A stretch of 64,000 bases of DNA, taken from assembly GCA_019186985.1 (NCBI GenBank), contig JABARQ010000011.1, positions 124,001 to 188,000 of the forward strand, written 5' to 3'. Made by a program: the position numbers and the translations under genes. The stretch comes from Prosthecobacter sp. GTDB taxonomy: Bacteria > Verrucomicrobiota > Verrucomicrobiia > Verrucomicrobiales > Verrucomicrobiaceae. A model generated the notes under the pieces. That model was given only the letters and a program-made list of their open reading frames with translations, was not told where the DNA came from and made no database searches. Below are positions 27,631-36,960 of the stretch, in pieces; within the stretch, counting starts at the first letter, position 1, and the number at the start of each line of letters is the position of its first letter.

Positions 27631-28184
27631 GGGGTAGGGACACGCCGCGTCGTGTCCGAAGGTTTTGCTGTAAACGCGTCCCCTCGGAGGAAAATGGGAC
27701 GACGCGCAGGTCGTCCCTACCATTGAGGCATGGACATGCTGCATCGTGTCCGAAGGTTTGCTGTAAACGCGTTCCCTCGGAGAAAAGGGGACGACGCGCA
27801 GGTCGTCCCTACCATTGAGGCATGGACATGCTGCATCGTGTCCGAAGGTTTGCTGTAAACGCGTCCCCTCGGAGGAAAATGGGACGACGCGCAGGTCGTC
27901 CCTACCATTGAGGCATGGACATGCTGCATCGTGTCCGAAGGTTTGCTGTAAACGCGTCCCCTCGGAGGAAAAGGGGACGACGCGCAGGTCGTCCCTACCA
28001 TTGAGGCATGGACATGCTGCATCGTGTCCGAAGGTTTGCTGTAAACGCGTTCCCTCGGAGAAAAGGGGACGACGCGTAGGTCGTCCCTACCATTGAGGCA
28101 TGGACATGCTGCATCGTGTCCGAAGGTTTGCTGTAAACGCGTCCCCTCGGAGGAAAAGGGGACGACGCGCAGGTCGCCCCTACC
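27631..28184. repeat. Tandem array, six copies of a ~93-bp hairpin-bearing unit
   Basis: TCCGAAGG recurs at 27655, 27749, 27841, 27934, 28027 and 28119, spacing 92-94 bp. Each unit has GGTTTGCTGTAAACGCGTYC, a CCTCGGAG block, an 8-bp hairpin GGGACGAC-GCGCAG-GTCGTCCC and CATTGAGGCATGGACATGCTG. Copies are nearly identical. The array fills the space between fabH and the DUF1501 stop codon. The first unit is preceded by another hairpin, GGACACG-CCGCGT-CGTGTCC (27638-27657). Frames across it are open on both strands because most units are about 31 codons, but they encode no plausible protein. Confidence 0.9.
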
Positions 28185-28205
28185 GGGTTTTGATGGGAAA
28201 ACCCA

Positions 28206-29519
28206 TCAGGCAAACAGCGGCGTCACCGGCTGCCCCTTGTCGGCGATCGTGAACGGACGCTTGCTCGGGCTGTAGATGATCTGGTCCAGCGGCAGCCCCA
28301 GGGCGTAGGCAATGGTGGCGTTCATGTCCTGGATCTTCACCGAGTCAGCGACGACCTCGCGGCCTTCCTTGTCGGTCTGCCCGTGAATGTAGCCGCCCTT
28401 CACGCCGCCGCCCCACATGGCGGCGGAGAAGGCCTTCGGGTAGTGGTCACGGCCGACGTTCTGGTTGATGTCGGGCGTGCGGCCGAACTCGGTGGTCAGC
28501 ACGACCATCGTGTCCTGGAGCAGGCCGCGGTTGTGCAGGTCGGCGAGCAGGCTGGAGAGGCCCTTGTCGAGGGTTTCGCAAAGCTCGGGCACACGGACGA
28601 AGTTGGCATTGTGGGTGTCCCAGCCGCCGAGGGAGACCTCGACGAAGCGGACGCCGCGCTCCACCAGGCGGCGGGCGAGCAGGCAGCCCTGGCCAAAGGC
28701 TTCACGGCCGTAGGAGGCGCGCAGGTCGGCGGCTTCCTCGGTGAGGTCAAAGGCCTTGAGGTCCTCGGACTTCATCATGGCGATGGCGTCGTCATACATG
28801 TCGGCGTAGGCCTTGACGTTGCGGTGCTTGAAGGTGGCGCGGAAGCCGGAGTCGAGCTCGTCGGCCAGCCTGAGGCGGGCGTTGAACTTCTCCTCGGTGA
28901 GGCCGGGCTGGATCTTGATGTTCTTCAGGCCGGACTCCGGGTTGTTGACGAACAGGGGGGCCTGGGCGGCCGGGAAGAATCCGGCGCCTGGGTGGCGGCT
29001 GTCGTTGCCGATGTAAACATAGTTAGGCAGGGTGCTGTTGCCGCCGCCCTGGAACACGTTCAGCCAGGCGCCCATGCCGGGGTGTCGGATGGTGCCGCGC
29101 AGCTCGTAGCTGGTGTGCATCATGTAGTTGCCCTGCTCATGAGCGCCCTGGGTGGAGGAGAGGGAGCGGATGACAGTGCCGTGATGCATCTGCTTCGCGG
29201 TGAGCGGCAGGTTTCCGGAAATCTGCACGCCGTCCGCGCTGGTCTTGATCGCCTGGGTGGGGCCGCCGGTCTCGGTGCCGGGCTTCGGATCCCAGGTGTC
29301 GAGATGGGTCTGGCCGCCGCTCATGTAGAGGTAGATGACGTTCTTGGCCGTGGCCACCTGCTTGAGCTTCGAGGAATGCTCGAAAGCGGCGAAGGAGCGG
29401 CTGGTCATGGACTGGCCGAGCAGGCCGACCCCGAGCAGGGAGGAGGCGGTCTTCGCGGCGAAGTCACGGCGGGTGATTTCGCCGGAACGGAGGAGCTTGG
29501 AGGCGAGTTCTTGTTTCAT
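28206..29519 (-). CDS. DUF1501 domain protein, Tat-exported
   Basis: 437 residues. The N-terminus contains TRRDFAAKTASSLLGVGLLG, a twin-arginine signal. DUF1501 features follow: KNVIYLYMSGGQTHLDTWDPKP, HHGTVIRSLSSTQGAHEQGN, GGWDTHNANF and VVLTTEFGRTPDIN. The family has a sulfatase/alkaline-phosphatase-like fold and in Planctomycetes and Verrucomicrobia is almost always paired with DUF1549/DUF1553 genes; its reaction is not established. Here it lies 62 bp downstream of that partner on the same strand. Confidence 0.9.
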   Translation of the reverse strand: MKQELASKLLRSGEITRRDFAAKTASSLLGVGLLGQSMTSRSFAAFEHSSKLKQVATAKNVIYLYMSGGQTHLDTWDPKPGTETGGPTQAIKTSADGVQISGNLPLTAKQMHHGTVIRSLSSTQGAHEQGNYMMHTSYELRGTIRHPGMGAWLNVFQGGGNSTLPNYVYIGNDSRHPGAGFFPAAQAPLFVNNPESGLKNIKIQPGLTEEKFNARLRLADELDSGFRATFKHRNVKAYADMYDDAIAMMKSEDLKAFDLTEEAADLRASYGREAFGQGCLLARRLVERGVRFVEVSLGGWDTHNANFVRVPELCETLDKGLSSLLADLHNRGLLQDTMVVLTTEFGRTPDINQNVGRDHYPKAFSAAMWGGGVKGGYIHGQTDKEGREVVADSVKIQDMNATIAYALGLPLDQIIYSPSKRPFTIADKGQPVTPLFA

Positions 29520-29581
29520 GGAGTGGCGTTGTTGAGGGTGCTGGAAGGAATTGGGTGCCGTGGTCGCTCAGGCGGGGTGGC

Positions 29582-32086
29582 TTACTGGATGAAGATGAAC
29601 TGCTGGGTGTTGAGCAGGGCGTAGATGAGGTCCTCGGTGGCGTTGAGGCCGGAATCCTGGGCCTTGAGCCAGGCTTCCTTTTCCTTCTGGGTGGGCTTGC
29701 GGGCGAGGATGGCCATGTAGGCGGTCTCGAGCTTGTCGTCGGGATACTGTGCCTTGCTGAGGGCGAGCATGAGCTGGCTGTACTTGCTCAGGATGTTGGG
29801 CATGAGGTTGCCGTTCATCATGAACAGGCTCTGCGGCACGCTGGCGTCGTAGTTGGCGTTTTCGATGGTCTCGCGGTCGCTCTGGCCGAAGTCGCGCAGG
29901 GGATGGCCACGGGGGGCGGGGCTTTCCAGCTCGGCGGAGCGCAGGTAGTCGCGGGACTGCTGGGCGCGGGCGCGGAAGTAGTCGCGATGCTGCTTCTCGG
30001 GGATGCCGTAGTATTCGGCCTCCTCACGATAGGCGGCCTGGCGTTTTTCCTCCTCGGCCTTGCGCTCCTCGGGGGTGAGTTCCCTGCGGTCAAAACCGGG
30101 GATGATGACGCGTTCGGCACGCACGCCATTGGCCATCATCATCATGCTGTCACCGGCCATCATGCTGGGCACCTCCGCCGTGCCCCCGGTGCTGTTTTTG
30201 GCCAGGGAGGCGTTCACATAGGGCTTCCCGGTGACCTTTTCGTAGAGCTTCTTGTGCCCGGGCACCATGACTTCGGACATGGTCAGGCGGCGGCCCTCGT
30301 TCTGGATGTCGTTCACCTCGCGGCGGAGTTCATCCACCTTCTTGCGGGCCTCGGCGACCTTCTTCTCCATGGCTTCACGCTCGGGGCCGGGCTTGATGGC
30401 TTCCAGCTTCTCCTGAAGCTCCTTCTGCGTGGCTCGGGCCTCGATGTAAACCTTCTGCTTCGTCTCGGTGCGCTCGCGGTTTCTGGCATAGACATCGGCC
30501 GCCATCTTGAGGCCGCGGTAGGCTTCCTCGACATCCAGGGATTCAATGCCCTCGGCGTTCTTCCTGGCCTGGAGGATGCGCTGCTCCATCTGTTCACGGG
30601 CGGCGCTGTTGATCATGTCCGGGTTGGGATTGATCAGCGTGACAAAGCTGTCCCACATCTGCTCGGCGCTCATGCGGCGGAGCACGGGGCCGGTGAAGTG
30701 ATAGACGACTCCGGGAGCGACTTCGTCACGGGTGACCTGGCGCTGGTAGGTGCGGGTGTTGAAGAGCACGCGCAGGTAGGCCTTCATGTCATAATTCAGC
30801 TCCTTGATGAGCCCTTCCAGATGCGTCTGAAGCTCGGGAATCATCGGGATGGTGCCGTCCATGAGCTCGTCCAGGGGTTCGATGAGGGCGAGGCCGAAGG
30901 CCTTTTTCCAAAGGCGGTTGGCGATGACGGTGGTAAAGCGCGGATTGTCCTTGGAGGTCATCCAGCGTGCATAGGCCTGGAGCGGGGTCTCTCCCGGCTG
31001 GGTGACACATTCATGCCCCATCATGGTGCCGAAGCTGACCACCGAACGCGGCTTGGCGTCGCTGTACTGATAATCGTGGGGCAGGGTGAGCTTGCGGTCG
31101 CGGGTGGACACGCTGGTGTAGCGCATGGTGTCGCGAATGTCGTTCATCGGCTCCTGGAAGCTGCGCTGCTCCTTGCGGATCTTCTGGCGCAGTTCCTCCT
31201 GCTTCTTCCGGTAGTCCTTCATCTGCTCGTTGTAGGCCTTTTCGGCGGAAGCATAGACCTGCATGGAGTCGGCGTATTTTTTCTCCAGCTTCTGGCGCTC
31301 CTCCTTGCTGATCTGGCCCTTGATCTTCGGGCGGTCCGGACGCTGCGGGCGCTTTGGTTCAGGAATGGCCTTCAGGGCGGCGCGTTCCTGGTCGCTGAGC
31401 ATTTCTCGCACCTCGCCGATGGTGCCGCCATAGTAGTCCTGGGTCTCCACGCCATAGGTGAAGGCGGCCATTTTGTAGAACTGCATCTGGCTCCACTTGT
31501 CGAAGGGGTGGTTGTGGCACTGGGCGCACTCGATGCGGGTGCCGAGGAAGATGCGCACGGTGTTGGCCATGTTGTCCAGCGGCATGCCGCGGTCGCGCAT
31601 GTAATAGCCGATGGCACCGCCCTCCCAGGCCTTGCCCTGGGCCGCCACCATGTCGCGCACAAACTGGTCGTAGGGCTTGTTGCTGCGCAGGCTCTCCTTG
31701 ACGAAGTTCATGTAGGCCGCGCCGGTGATGACACCGGTCTGGTTGCCGTTGGAGGTGACCCGCAGGACGTCGGCCCAGTAATTGTACATGTGCTGCACAT
31801 AGCCTTCGGAACCGAGCAGCCTGTCGATCAGGCGGGCGCGCTTGTCGGCTTCCTTGGAGTTCAGGAAGGTCTCGACCTCGCGGGTCGTCGGGATGCGCCC
31901 GATGATGTCGAGGTAGATCCTGCGGACGAAGGTGTTGTCATCGGCTTCGGGATTGCCCTGAAGCCCGGCTTTCTTCCAGTCAGCCTGAAGGATGGCGTCG
32001 ATTTTCTGAGCGGCGGCCTGGGGACTGGGAGTGGCCTTGGCCGTCAGGGCGAGGATCAGAAGGGAGAGCAGGGGGAGTGAGCGCAT
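29582..32086 (-). CDS. DUF1549/DUF1553 domain protein
   Basis: 834 residues from ATG 32086 (MRSLPLLSLLILALTAKA, signal peptide); a TTG at 32110 is an in-frame alternative. The N-terminal DUF1549 domain has FVRRIYLDIIGRIPTTREVETF and the near-invariant QCAQCHNHPFDKWSQ with one CxxCH. The C-terminal DUF1553 part includes YARWMTSKDNPRFTTVIANRLW and GTIMPELQTHLE-like blocks. Between them are lysine/glutamate-rich coiled coils (for example KGQISKEERQKLEKKYAD). The PSCyt1 domain that often comes first is absent, so this is the short 'PSD1-less' form. It is first in an operon with DUF1501. Confidence 0.88.
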   Translation of the reverse strand: MRSLPLLSLLILALTAKATPSPQAAAQKIDAILQADWKKAGLQGNPEADDNTFVRRIYLDIIGRIPTTREVETFLNSKEADKRARLIDRLLGSEGYVQHMYNYWADVLRVTSNGNQTGVITGAAYMNFVKESLRSNKPYDQFVRDMVAAQGKAWEGGAIGYYMRDRGMPLDNMANTVRIFLGTRIECAQCHNHPFDKWSQMQFYKMAAFTYGVETQDYYGGTIGEVREMLSDQERAALKAIPEPKRPQRPDRPKIKGQISKEERQKLEKKYADSMQVYASAEKAYNEQMKDYRKKQEELRQKIRKEQRSFQEPMNDIRDTMRYTSVSTRDRKLTLPHDYQYSDAKPRSVVSFGTMMGHECVTQPGETPLQAYARWMTSKDNPRFTTVIANRLWKKAFGLALIEPLDELMDGTIPMIPELQTHLEGLIKELNYDMKAYLRVLFNTRTYQRQVTRDEVAPGVVYHFTGPVLRRMSAEQMWDSFVTLINPNPDMINSAAREQMEQRILQARKNAEGIESLDVEEAYRGLKMAADVYARNRERTETKQKVYIEARATQKELQEKLEAIKPGPEREAMEKKVAEARKKVDELRREVNDIQNEGRRLTMSEVMVPGHKKLYEKVTGKPYVNASLAKNSTGGTAEVPSMMAGDSMMMMANGVRAERVIIPGFDRRELTPEERKAEEEKRQAAYREEAEYYGIPEKQHRDYFRARAQQSRDYLRSAELESPAPRGHPLRDFGQSDRETIENANYDASVPQSLFMMNGNLMPNILSKYSQLMLALSKAQYPDDKLETAYMAILARKPTQKEKEAWLKAQDSGLNATEDLIYALLNTQQFIFIQ

Positions 32087-32192
32087 GGCGGTTCGGCATA
32101 AAAACGCCAATCCCGGCCTACTTTTTCACAAACCGTAATAATAGCCACAGGTGAGGTTTCTGCGGCTTTTGTGCCCATGGGCTGGGCTATTT

Positions 32193-33626
32193 TTACAGAA
32201 TCGAACCTGGCTCGTAGCCCGCTGCTTCTGGGTGGGCGATCATAAAGGCAGAAACCACCTGGGTGAAATGATCCACCTGCTCGGCGGCATCGCCGGCGTT
32301 GGCGCGGCCCTGGGCCACCAGCTTTTCGAAGGCGTCGGATTTCAATCCCAGGCGGGAGTCGGCGGCCAGACGGGCGAAAAGATCATTCTGGGCGACTTTG
32401 CCGGTCCGCATGTCGCGGGCGACCTGAACGGCGTGCTCCTTGATGGCCTCGTGGGCGGCTTCGCGGCCGGCACCGGCTTTTACGGCTTCCATGAGCACGG
32501 TCGTGGTCAGGAGGAAGGGCAGGTAACGCATGAGTTCCTGTTCGACCACGGCTTCGAAGACCTCCATCTGGTTGAGGACAGTCAGGGTGGTTTCGAGCAG
32601 GCCGTCCATGGCGAGGAAGGCGTCCGGCAGCATCACTCGACGGACCACGGAGCAGGAGACGTCTCCCTCGTTCCACTGGTCGCCAGCCAGACCGGCGGCC
32701 ATGGCGAGGTAGCCCTTGAGGATGACATGGAAGCCGTTGATGCGCTCGCAGGAGCGGCTGTTCATCTTGTGGGGCATGGCGGAACTGCCGACCTGGCCCT
32801 TGGCGAATCCTTCGCTGGCGAGTTCATGGCCGGCCATCAGGCGCAGGGTCTTGGCAAAGCTGCCTGCGCCGCTGGCGACGTGGCAGAGGGTGGAGACGAC
32901 CTGCATGTCGAGGCTGCGGGGGTAGACCTGGCCCACGCAGTCGAGCTTGGCGTGAATGCCGAGGTGATGAAGCACGCGTTCCTCCAGGGCCCGGGCCTTG
33001 GAGGCGTCGCCATTAAAAAGGGTGATCTGGTCGAGGCGGGTGCCAACCGCCCCCTTCAGGCCGCGGGCGGGGTAGCTTTGGATCAGGTTTTCCAGGGCCT
33101 GCACGCCCAGGAGCATCTCCTCGCCAAACATGGCCAGACGTTTGCCCAGCGTGCTGACCTGGGCGGCGACGTTGTGGGTCCGGGCGGTGAAGGGGATGTT
33201 CTTGGTCTGCTGGGCGCGACGTGCGAAACCGGCCAGCACCGCGATGCTCTTCTTGCGCACCTCCAGCAGAGCCCGGAAGGTCTGAAGCTGTTCGACATTC
33301 TCCGTGAGGTCACGGCTGGTCATGCCCTTGTGGATGTGCTCATGCCCGGCCAGGTCGCAAAACTCCTCGATCCGGGCCTTCACGTCGTGACGGGTCACCC
33401 GCTCACGCTCCATGATGGAGGTCAGGTTGACCTGGTCCTTCACCTTTTCGTAGGCCTCGATGACGCCGTCCGGGACCGGGATGCCGAGATCACGCTGCCC
33501 CTTGAGCACAGCGATCCAGTAGTCGCGCTCCAGCCGGACCTTGCCTTCGCCGGACCAGAGGGCGCGCATGGCAGGGGTGGCGTAACGTTCGGCGAGGACA
33601 TTGGGGATGGAATCGGGCTGGGACAT
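32193..33626 (-). CDS. purB: Adenylosuccinate lyase
   Basis: 477 residues. PurB cleaves adenylosuccinate and SAICAR, two steps of purine synthesis. The fumarase-superfamily signature SSAMPHKMNSRSCERI (flexible loop with catalytic serine) is present, with the TSRDLTENVEQLQ and ARTHNVAAQVSTLGKR blocks. Its length is close to the eukaryote-type/long PurB group. It is a single gene, 34 bp from the queG stop codon on the same strand. Confidence 0.95.
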   Translation of the reverse strand: MSQPDSIPNVLAERYATPAMRALWSGEGKVRLERDYWIAVLKGQRDLGIPVPDGVIEAYEKVKDQVNLTSIMERERVTRHDVKARIEEFCDLAGHEHIHKGMTSRDLTENVEQLQTFRALLEVRKKSIAVLAGFARRAQQTKNIPFTARTHNVAAQVSTLGKRLAMFGEEMLLGVQALENLIQSYPARGLKGAVGTRLDQITLFNGDASKARALEERVLHHLGIHAKLDCVGQVYPRSLDMQVVSTLCHVASGAGSFAKTLRLMAGHELASEGFAKGQVGSSAMPHKMNSRSCERINGFHVILKGYLAMAAGLAGDQWNEGDVSCSVVRRVMLPDAFLAMDGLLETTLTVLNQMEVFEAVVEQELMRYLPFLLTTTVLMEAVKAGAGREAAHEAIKEHAVQVARDMRTGKVAQNDLFARLAADSRLGLKSDAFEKLVAQGRANAGDAAEQVDHFTQVVSAFMIAHPEAAGYEPGSIL

Positions 33627-33660
33627 GGGGCGGGCGATTTAGGAGCGGATTGAGGGGTGG

Positions 33661-34713
33661 TCAAGGTGGGGGTTGAGCCGTCTCGGAAGCGGACAGGCCA
33701 TACCGCTGGCGAATCTCGGCGACCGCCCACCGGGCGTGTTCGGCAATCAGAGGATGGGGATCTTCGCTCAAGGACTCCAGGGCAGGCAGGTCTTCCTGCG
33801 TGCCGACGTTGCCGAGGGCGACACAGACGTTCCGAATGAAGGCCGGGCGTTTGATGCGCTTGATGGGGTTCTTGGCAAAGACCTGGCGAAAGGTTTCATC
33901 GGTCAGGCTCAGGAAATCCCGCAGCGTGTGGCTGAAAATCGACTCCCGGGCCTGGAATGCCGCTTCCTGGGAAGCCTCGGCAAACTTGTTCCAGGGGCAG
34001 GCCACCAGGCAGTCGTCACAGCCATAGATATGGTTGCCGATGGCGCGGCGAAATTCCTCGGGGATCGGCCCCTTGTTTTCGATGGTCAGGTAGCTGACAC
34101 ACCTCCTCGCATCGAGGCGACGAGGTGCTGTGATGGCTTGTGTCGGACACGCAACGATGCAACGGTTACATTTTCCACAAGAATCTTTGGATGGACTATC
34201 CGGCTCAATTTCAAGAGTTGTAATCAATTCAGCAAGAAAGAACCAAGTGCCAAGTTTGCGGTGAACTTGCATGGTGCTTTTGCCACCCCATCCCAAGCCT
34301 GAAGCGCTTGCCCAGTCTCTTTCTAGCACAGGTCCTGTATCGACATAGTAACGCTGTATTCCGCCTTGTAGTGTTAACCACTGATCCAGTGCTTGTAACT
34401 TTGGTGTCACGATATCGTGGTAATCTATGTTCCAAGAGTATCGAGCTATGCGATACTCTGTCGTTACATTTGAATTACAAGGTAGGTAATTAAGAGCTAA
34501 AACAATCACGCTTTGGGCTCCTTCCTGGACAAGCCTTGGGTCGGCACGTCTCTCCACATTCCTCGCCATCCATGCCATGTCGCCATGCTTGCCCTCGGCG
34601 ACCCATTGCAGATAAAGATCCGCGTAAGACGCGGCTCCGGCCCTGGCGATCCGACACTCCGAAAACCCAAGTTCGCGGGTTTTGTCGAGAAGCTGGGTTT
34701 TGAGGTCGGACAT
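33661..34713 (-). CDS. queG: Epoxyqueuosine reductase
   Basis: 350 residues from ATG 34713 (MSDLKTQLLDKTRELGF). QueG reduces epoxyqueuosine to queuosine in tRNA using cobalamin and two [4Fe-4S] clusters. Visible features: YVDTGPVLERDWA (cobalamin/substrate site), CGKCNRCIVACP and CDDCLVACPW ferredoxin-type cysteines, and a C-terminal HEAT-like tail. An upstream extension of the open frame to 35316 overlaps the divergent NifU-like gene and is rejected. The middle of the gene (about 34130-34510) is markedly AT-richer than both ends, though the protein stays intact. Confidence 0.95.
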   Translation of the reverse strand: MSDLKTQLLDKTRELGFSECRIARAGAASYADLYLQWVAEGKHGDMAWMARNVERRADPRLVQEGAQSVIVLALNYLPCNSNVTTEYRIARYSWNIDYHDIVTPKLQALDQWLTLQGGIQRYYVDTGPVLERDWASASGLGWGGKSTMQVHRKLGTWFFLAELITTLEIEPDSPSKDSCGKCNRCIVACPTQAITAPRRLDARRCVSYLTIENKGPIPEEFRRAIGNHIYGCDDCLVACPWNKFAEASQEAAFQARESIFSHTLRDFLSLTDETFRQVFAKNPIKRIKRPAFIRNVCVALGNVGTQEDLPALESLSEDPHPLIAEHARWAVAEIRQRYGLSASETAQPPP

Positions 34714-34806
34714 GCAGGAACCCTGCCTTGAACCTGTCGGAAAGTCAAAACTCCGAGTCGGCCTTGCGCATTCAGACGTTTTCTTCCAAACGTGCCTTTG
34801 ACACTT

Positions 34807-35304
34807 ATGGACGAAGCAGCCCTCCAATCCGCCCTCAGCAATCCTCAAAACCTGGGGGAAATGCCAGATGCCGACGCCGTGGGTACGGTGGGGTCGCCGG
34901 ACTGCGGTGACATGGTGCGCATGTGGTTGAAATACAAGGAGAAGGACGGGCGCAGGGTGATCGACAAGGCGAGTTTTCAGTCCTTTGGCTGCCAGACAGC
35001 CATCGCCGTCGCCAGCCTGGCGACCGAGCTGATCCGGGGCAAGACCCGTGAAGAAGCCCTGGAGATGAGCGCCTCGGAACTCAGCGCACCGCTTGGTCCC
35101 CTGCCGCCGATGAAGATTCACTGCGGCCAAATGGTGGAGGGGGCGCTCAAGGCCGCCCTGGAGGCCGAGGCGGGCCAGGTTTCCTCCGCCACCCCGGCAG
35201 TGGCGCCGGTGCCGGTTGGTCCCACCCTGGCAGATGCCCTGAACGCCAGCGGCAAGACGGCGGGCAGGATCAGGATCGTCCTGGAGCCGCCAACGGGACA
35301 ATAA
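34807..35304 (+). CDS. NifU/IscU-like iron-sulfur cluster scaffold protein
   Basis: 165 residues from ATG 34807; a GTG at 34792 is possible. The three scaffold cysteines are in SPDCGDMV, SFGCQTAIA and HCGQMVEGA, the IscU/NifU N-terminal pattern for assembling Fe-S clusters before transfer to target proteins. The C-terminal 45 residues (after KAALEAEAGQ) are alanine/proline-rich and end in a short conserved-looking segment. Divergent from queG, an Fe-S enzyme, across about 90 bp. Confidence 0.88.
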   Translation: MDEAALQSALSNPQNLGEMPDADAVGTVGSPDCGDMVRMWLKYKEKDGRRVIDKASFQSFGCQTAIAVASLATELIRGKTREEALEMSASELSAPLGPLPPMKIHCGQMVEGALKAALEAEAGQVSSATPAVAPVPVGPTLADALNASGKTAGRIRIVLEPPTGQ

Positions 35305-35368
35305 AGGCGGAGTCATGCGCCCGAGGTGACAGGATGAATGGCACGGGAGACGCTATTCAAAGGTCGCC

Positions 35369-35746
35369 ATGACACAGGAATCCACCCCTTCCATTTACGA
35401 GCGCATCGGCGGCGCCCCGGTGATTGATGAACTCATCGAGGCCTTTTACGTCCGAGTGCTGGCCGACCCATTGCTCGCCCCCTTTTTCCATGACTCACCG
35501 CTCGACCGGCTGAGGTCGATGCAGAAGGAGTTTTTCTGCATGGCGCTGGGCGGGCCGGTTTCCTACTCCGGCAAGTCGCTGGCTCACGCGCACCATGGCC
35601 GGGGAGTCAAGCCGGAGCATTTCGCCCATTTTGTCCGGCACCTGGTGGAGACCCTGAAGGACATCGGAGTGAGTGACGAGGACGCGGACCACGTCATCGA
35701 GCACATCAACACCTTCGCCAATGAGATCACTGGCACGTCTTATTGA
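35369..35746 (+). CDS. Group I truncated haemoglobin
   Basis: 125 residues, the usual size. Truncated globins bind O2, NO or CO through a histidine-ligated haem. Features: YERIGGAPVIDELIEAFYVRV (helices A-B), DPLLAPFF, GGPVSYSGKSLAHAHHG (E-F region with the proximal histidine block) and a C-terminal DADHVIEHINTF helix. The GGP.SYSGKSLAHAH pattern fits group I. It may detoxify NO or store oxygen; which is unknown. Its 3' end overlaps the convergent permease gene by 7 bp. Confidence 0.92.
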   Translation: MTQESTPSIYERIGGAPVIDELIEAFYVRVLADPLLAPFFHDSPLDRLRSMQKEFFCMALGGPVSYSGKSLAHAHHGRGVKPEHFAHFVRHLVETLKDIGVSDEDADHVIEHINTFANEITGTSY

Positions 35747-36867
35747 CGGCCCAGGCGCATGTCCATCCAGACGGCGGCCAGCAGCACCGTGCCGCGGGCG
35801 ATCAGCTTGTATTCCGGCGAGACGGACATCAGCGTCATGCCATTGAGCAGCGTGGCCATCAGGAGGGCCCCTGCCAGCACCCCGAGCACCGTGCCGCGTC
35901 CTCCGCGCAGGCTGACGCCGCCGATGACGCAGGCCGCCACGGCATCCAGTTCCATCCATTCACCCAGGTCCGTCGTCGAATTGCCCGTGTAGGAGGTGAG
36001 CATGAAGCCCGTGACCGCCACGATGCCGCCCATCAGGGCAAAGGCGCTGATGACCACCCGGCGGACCGGGATGCCCGAAATGAAGGCCGCCTCGGCATTG
36101 CCGCCAATCGCGTAGAGGTGGCGGCCGAAGGCCGTGTGACGGGTGATGACGTACACCCCCAGGGCGACCGCGGCAAAGATCAGGGCGGGAAGGGGGATGC
36201 CGCGGAACTGGTTCGTGATGATGACAAAGAGCAGGACCGCCTGGGCCGCGATGAAGGTGCGCAGGAAGCTGGACTCGCCATCCTCCACCTCAAAGCCGTT
36301 GTTCCGTCGTTCAGCCCTGGTTTTCCCGGCCGCCCAGGCAAGGAAGACGATGACCAGACCGGCCAGAGAATAACCGGCGGAAGGAGGCAGATAGTAGGTG
36401 CTGAGGAGCGAGTAGAAGTTGGTCTTTCCTCCTGCCACCACGGGGACGGTTTGATTCTGGATGACGAGCCAGAACAAGCCCCGGAAGATCAGCAGCCCGG
36501 CCAGGGTCACGATGAAGGCGGGGATGCGTTCGCGGACGATAAGCAGTCCCTTGCCCCACCAAACCAGCAGCCCGGCGAGCAGGGCGATCAACAGGGCGAC
36601 AGGCGAAGGCAGGCCGGCCTTGCTGGTGAGCACTGTGGCGATGCCGCTGAGCAGGGCCAGGCCGCTGCCGACGGAAAGGTCGATGTGCCCCGGCAGGATC
36701 ACCAGCAGCATGCCCATCGCCAGGGTGGCGGTGATGGAGAGCTCCGTCATCAGCAGGGACAGGTTGCGGGAATCCAGGAACTTCGGCTCCATGATCCCGA
36801 AAAAGACGCAGATGCCCATCAGGGCCAGGGCGATGGAGGAGTCGCGAAAGGTAAACGTGCGGGACAT
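35740..36867 (-). CDS. Sugar-type ABC transporter permease (XylH/RbsC-like), orphan
   Basis: 375 residues from ATG 36867 (MSRTFTFRDSSIALALMG). The BPD_transp_2 family is shown by VILPGHIDLSVGSGLALL, RIPAFIVTLAGLLIFRGLFW, HLYAIGGNAEAAFISGIPVRRV and the AVAACVIGGVSLRGGRGTVLGVLAGALL loop that contacts the ATPase. Such permeases carry pentoses or similar sugars. No ATP-binding or substrate-binding gene is next to it: neighbours are a globin and a patatin. The partners may lie elsewhere. Confidence 0.9.
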   Translation of the reverse strand: MSRTFTFRDSSIALALMGICVFFGIMEPKFLDSRNLSLLMTELSITATLAMGMLLVILPGHIDLSVGSGLALLSGIATVLTSKAGLPSPVALLIALLAGLLVWWGKGLLIVRERIPAFIVTLAGLLIFRGLFWLVIQNQTVPVVAGGKTNFYSLLSTYYLPPSAGYSLAGLVIVFLAWAAGKTRAERRNNGFEVEDGESSFLRTFIAAQAVLLFVIITNQFRGIPLPALIFAAVALGVYVITRHTAFGRHLYAIGGNAEAAFISGIPVRRVVISAFALMGGIVAVTGFMLTSYTGNSTTDLGEWMELDAVAACVIGGVSLRGGRGTVLGVLAGALLMATLLNGMTLMSVSPEYKLIARGTVLLAAVWMDMRLGRQ

Positions 36868-36960
36868 GGATTCGGCGGAGGACGTTTTAGAGCCTGCGTA
36901 CAAGCCGAGGCAAGAAAAAGGCTTGGCCGCCATTGTTTCACCAACCTTTGCCGGGTCGTG

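Noticed and set aside
27815-28096. Frames through the 93-bp tandem array as a repeat protein
   Set aside because: Open on both strands merely because the unit is about 31 codons; no start signal and unit lengths of 92 and 94 break the phase.
27631-28184. CRISPR array
   Set aside because: The whole 93-bp unit is repeated with no unique spacers, and no cas genes are nearby.
34714-35316. N-terminal extension of queG to 35316
   Set aside because: The extension overlaps the divergent NifU-like gene, has no QueG homology, and the ATG at 34713 gives a normal length.
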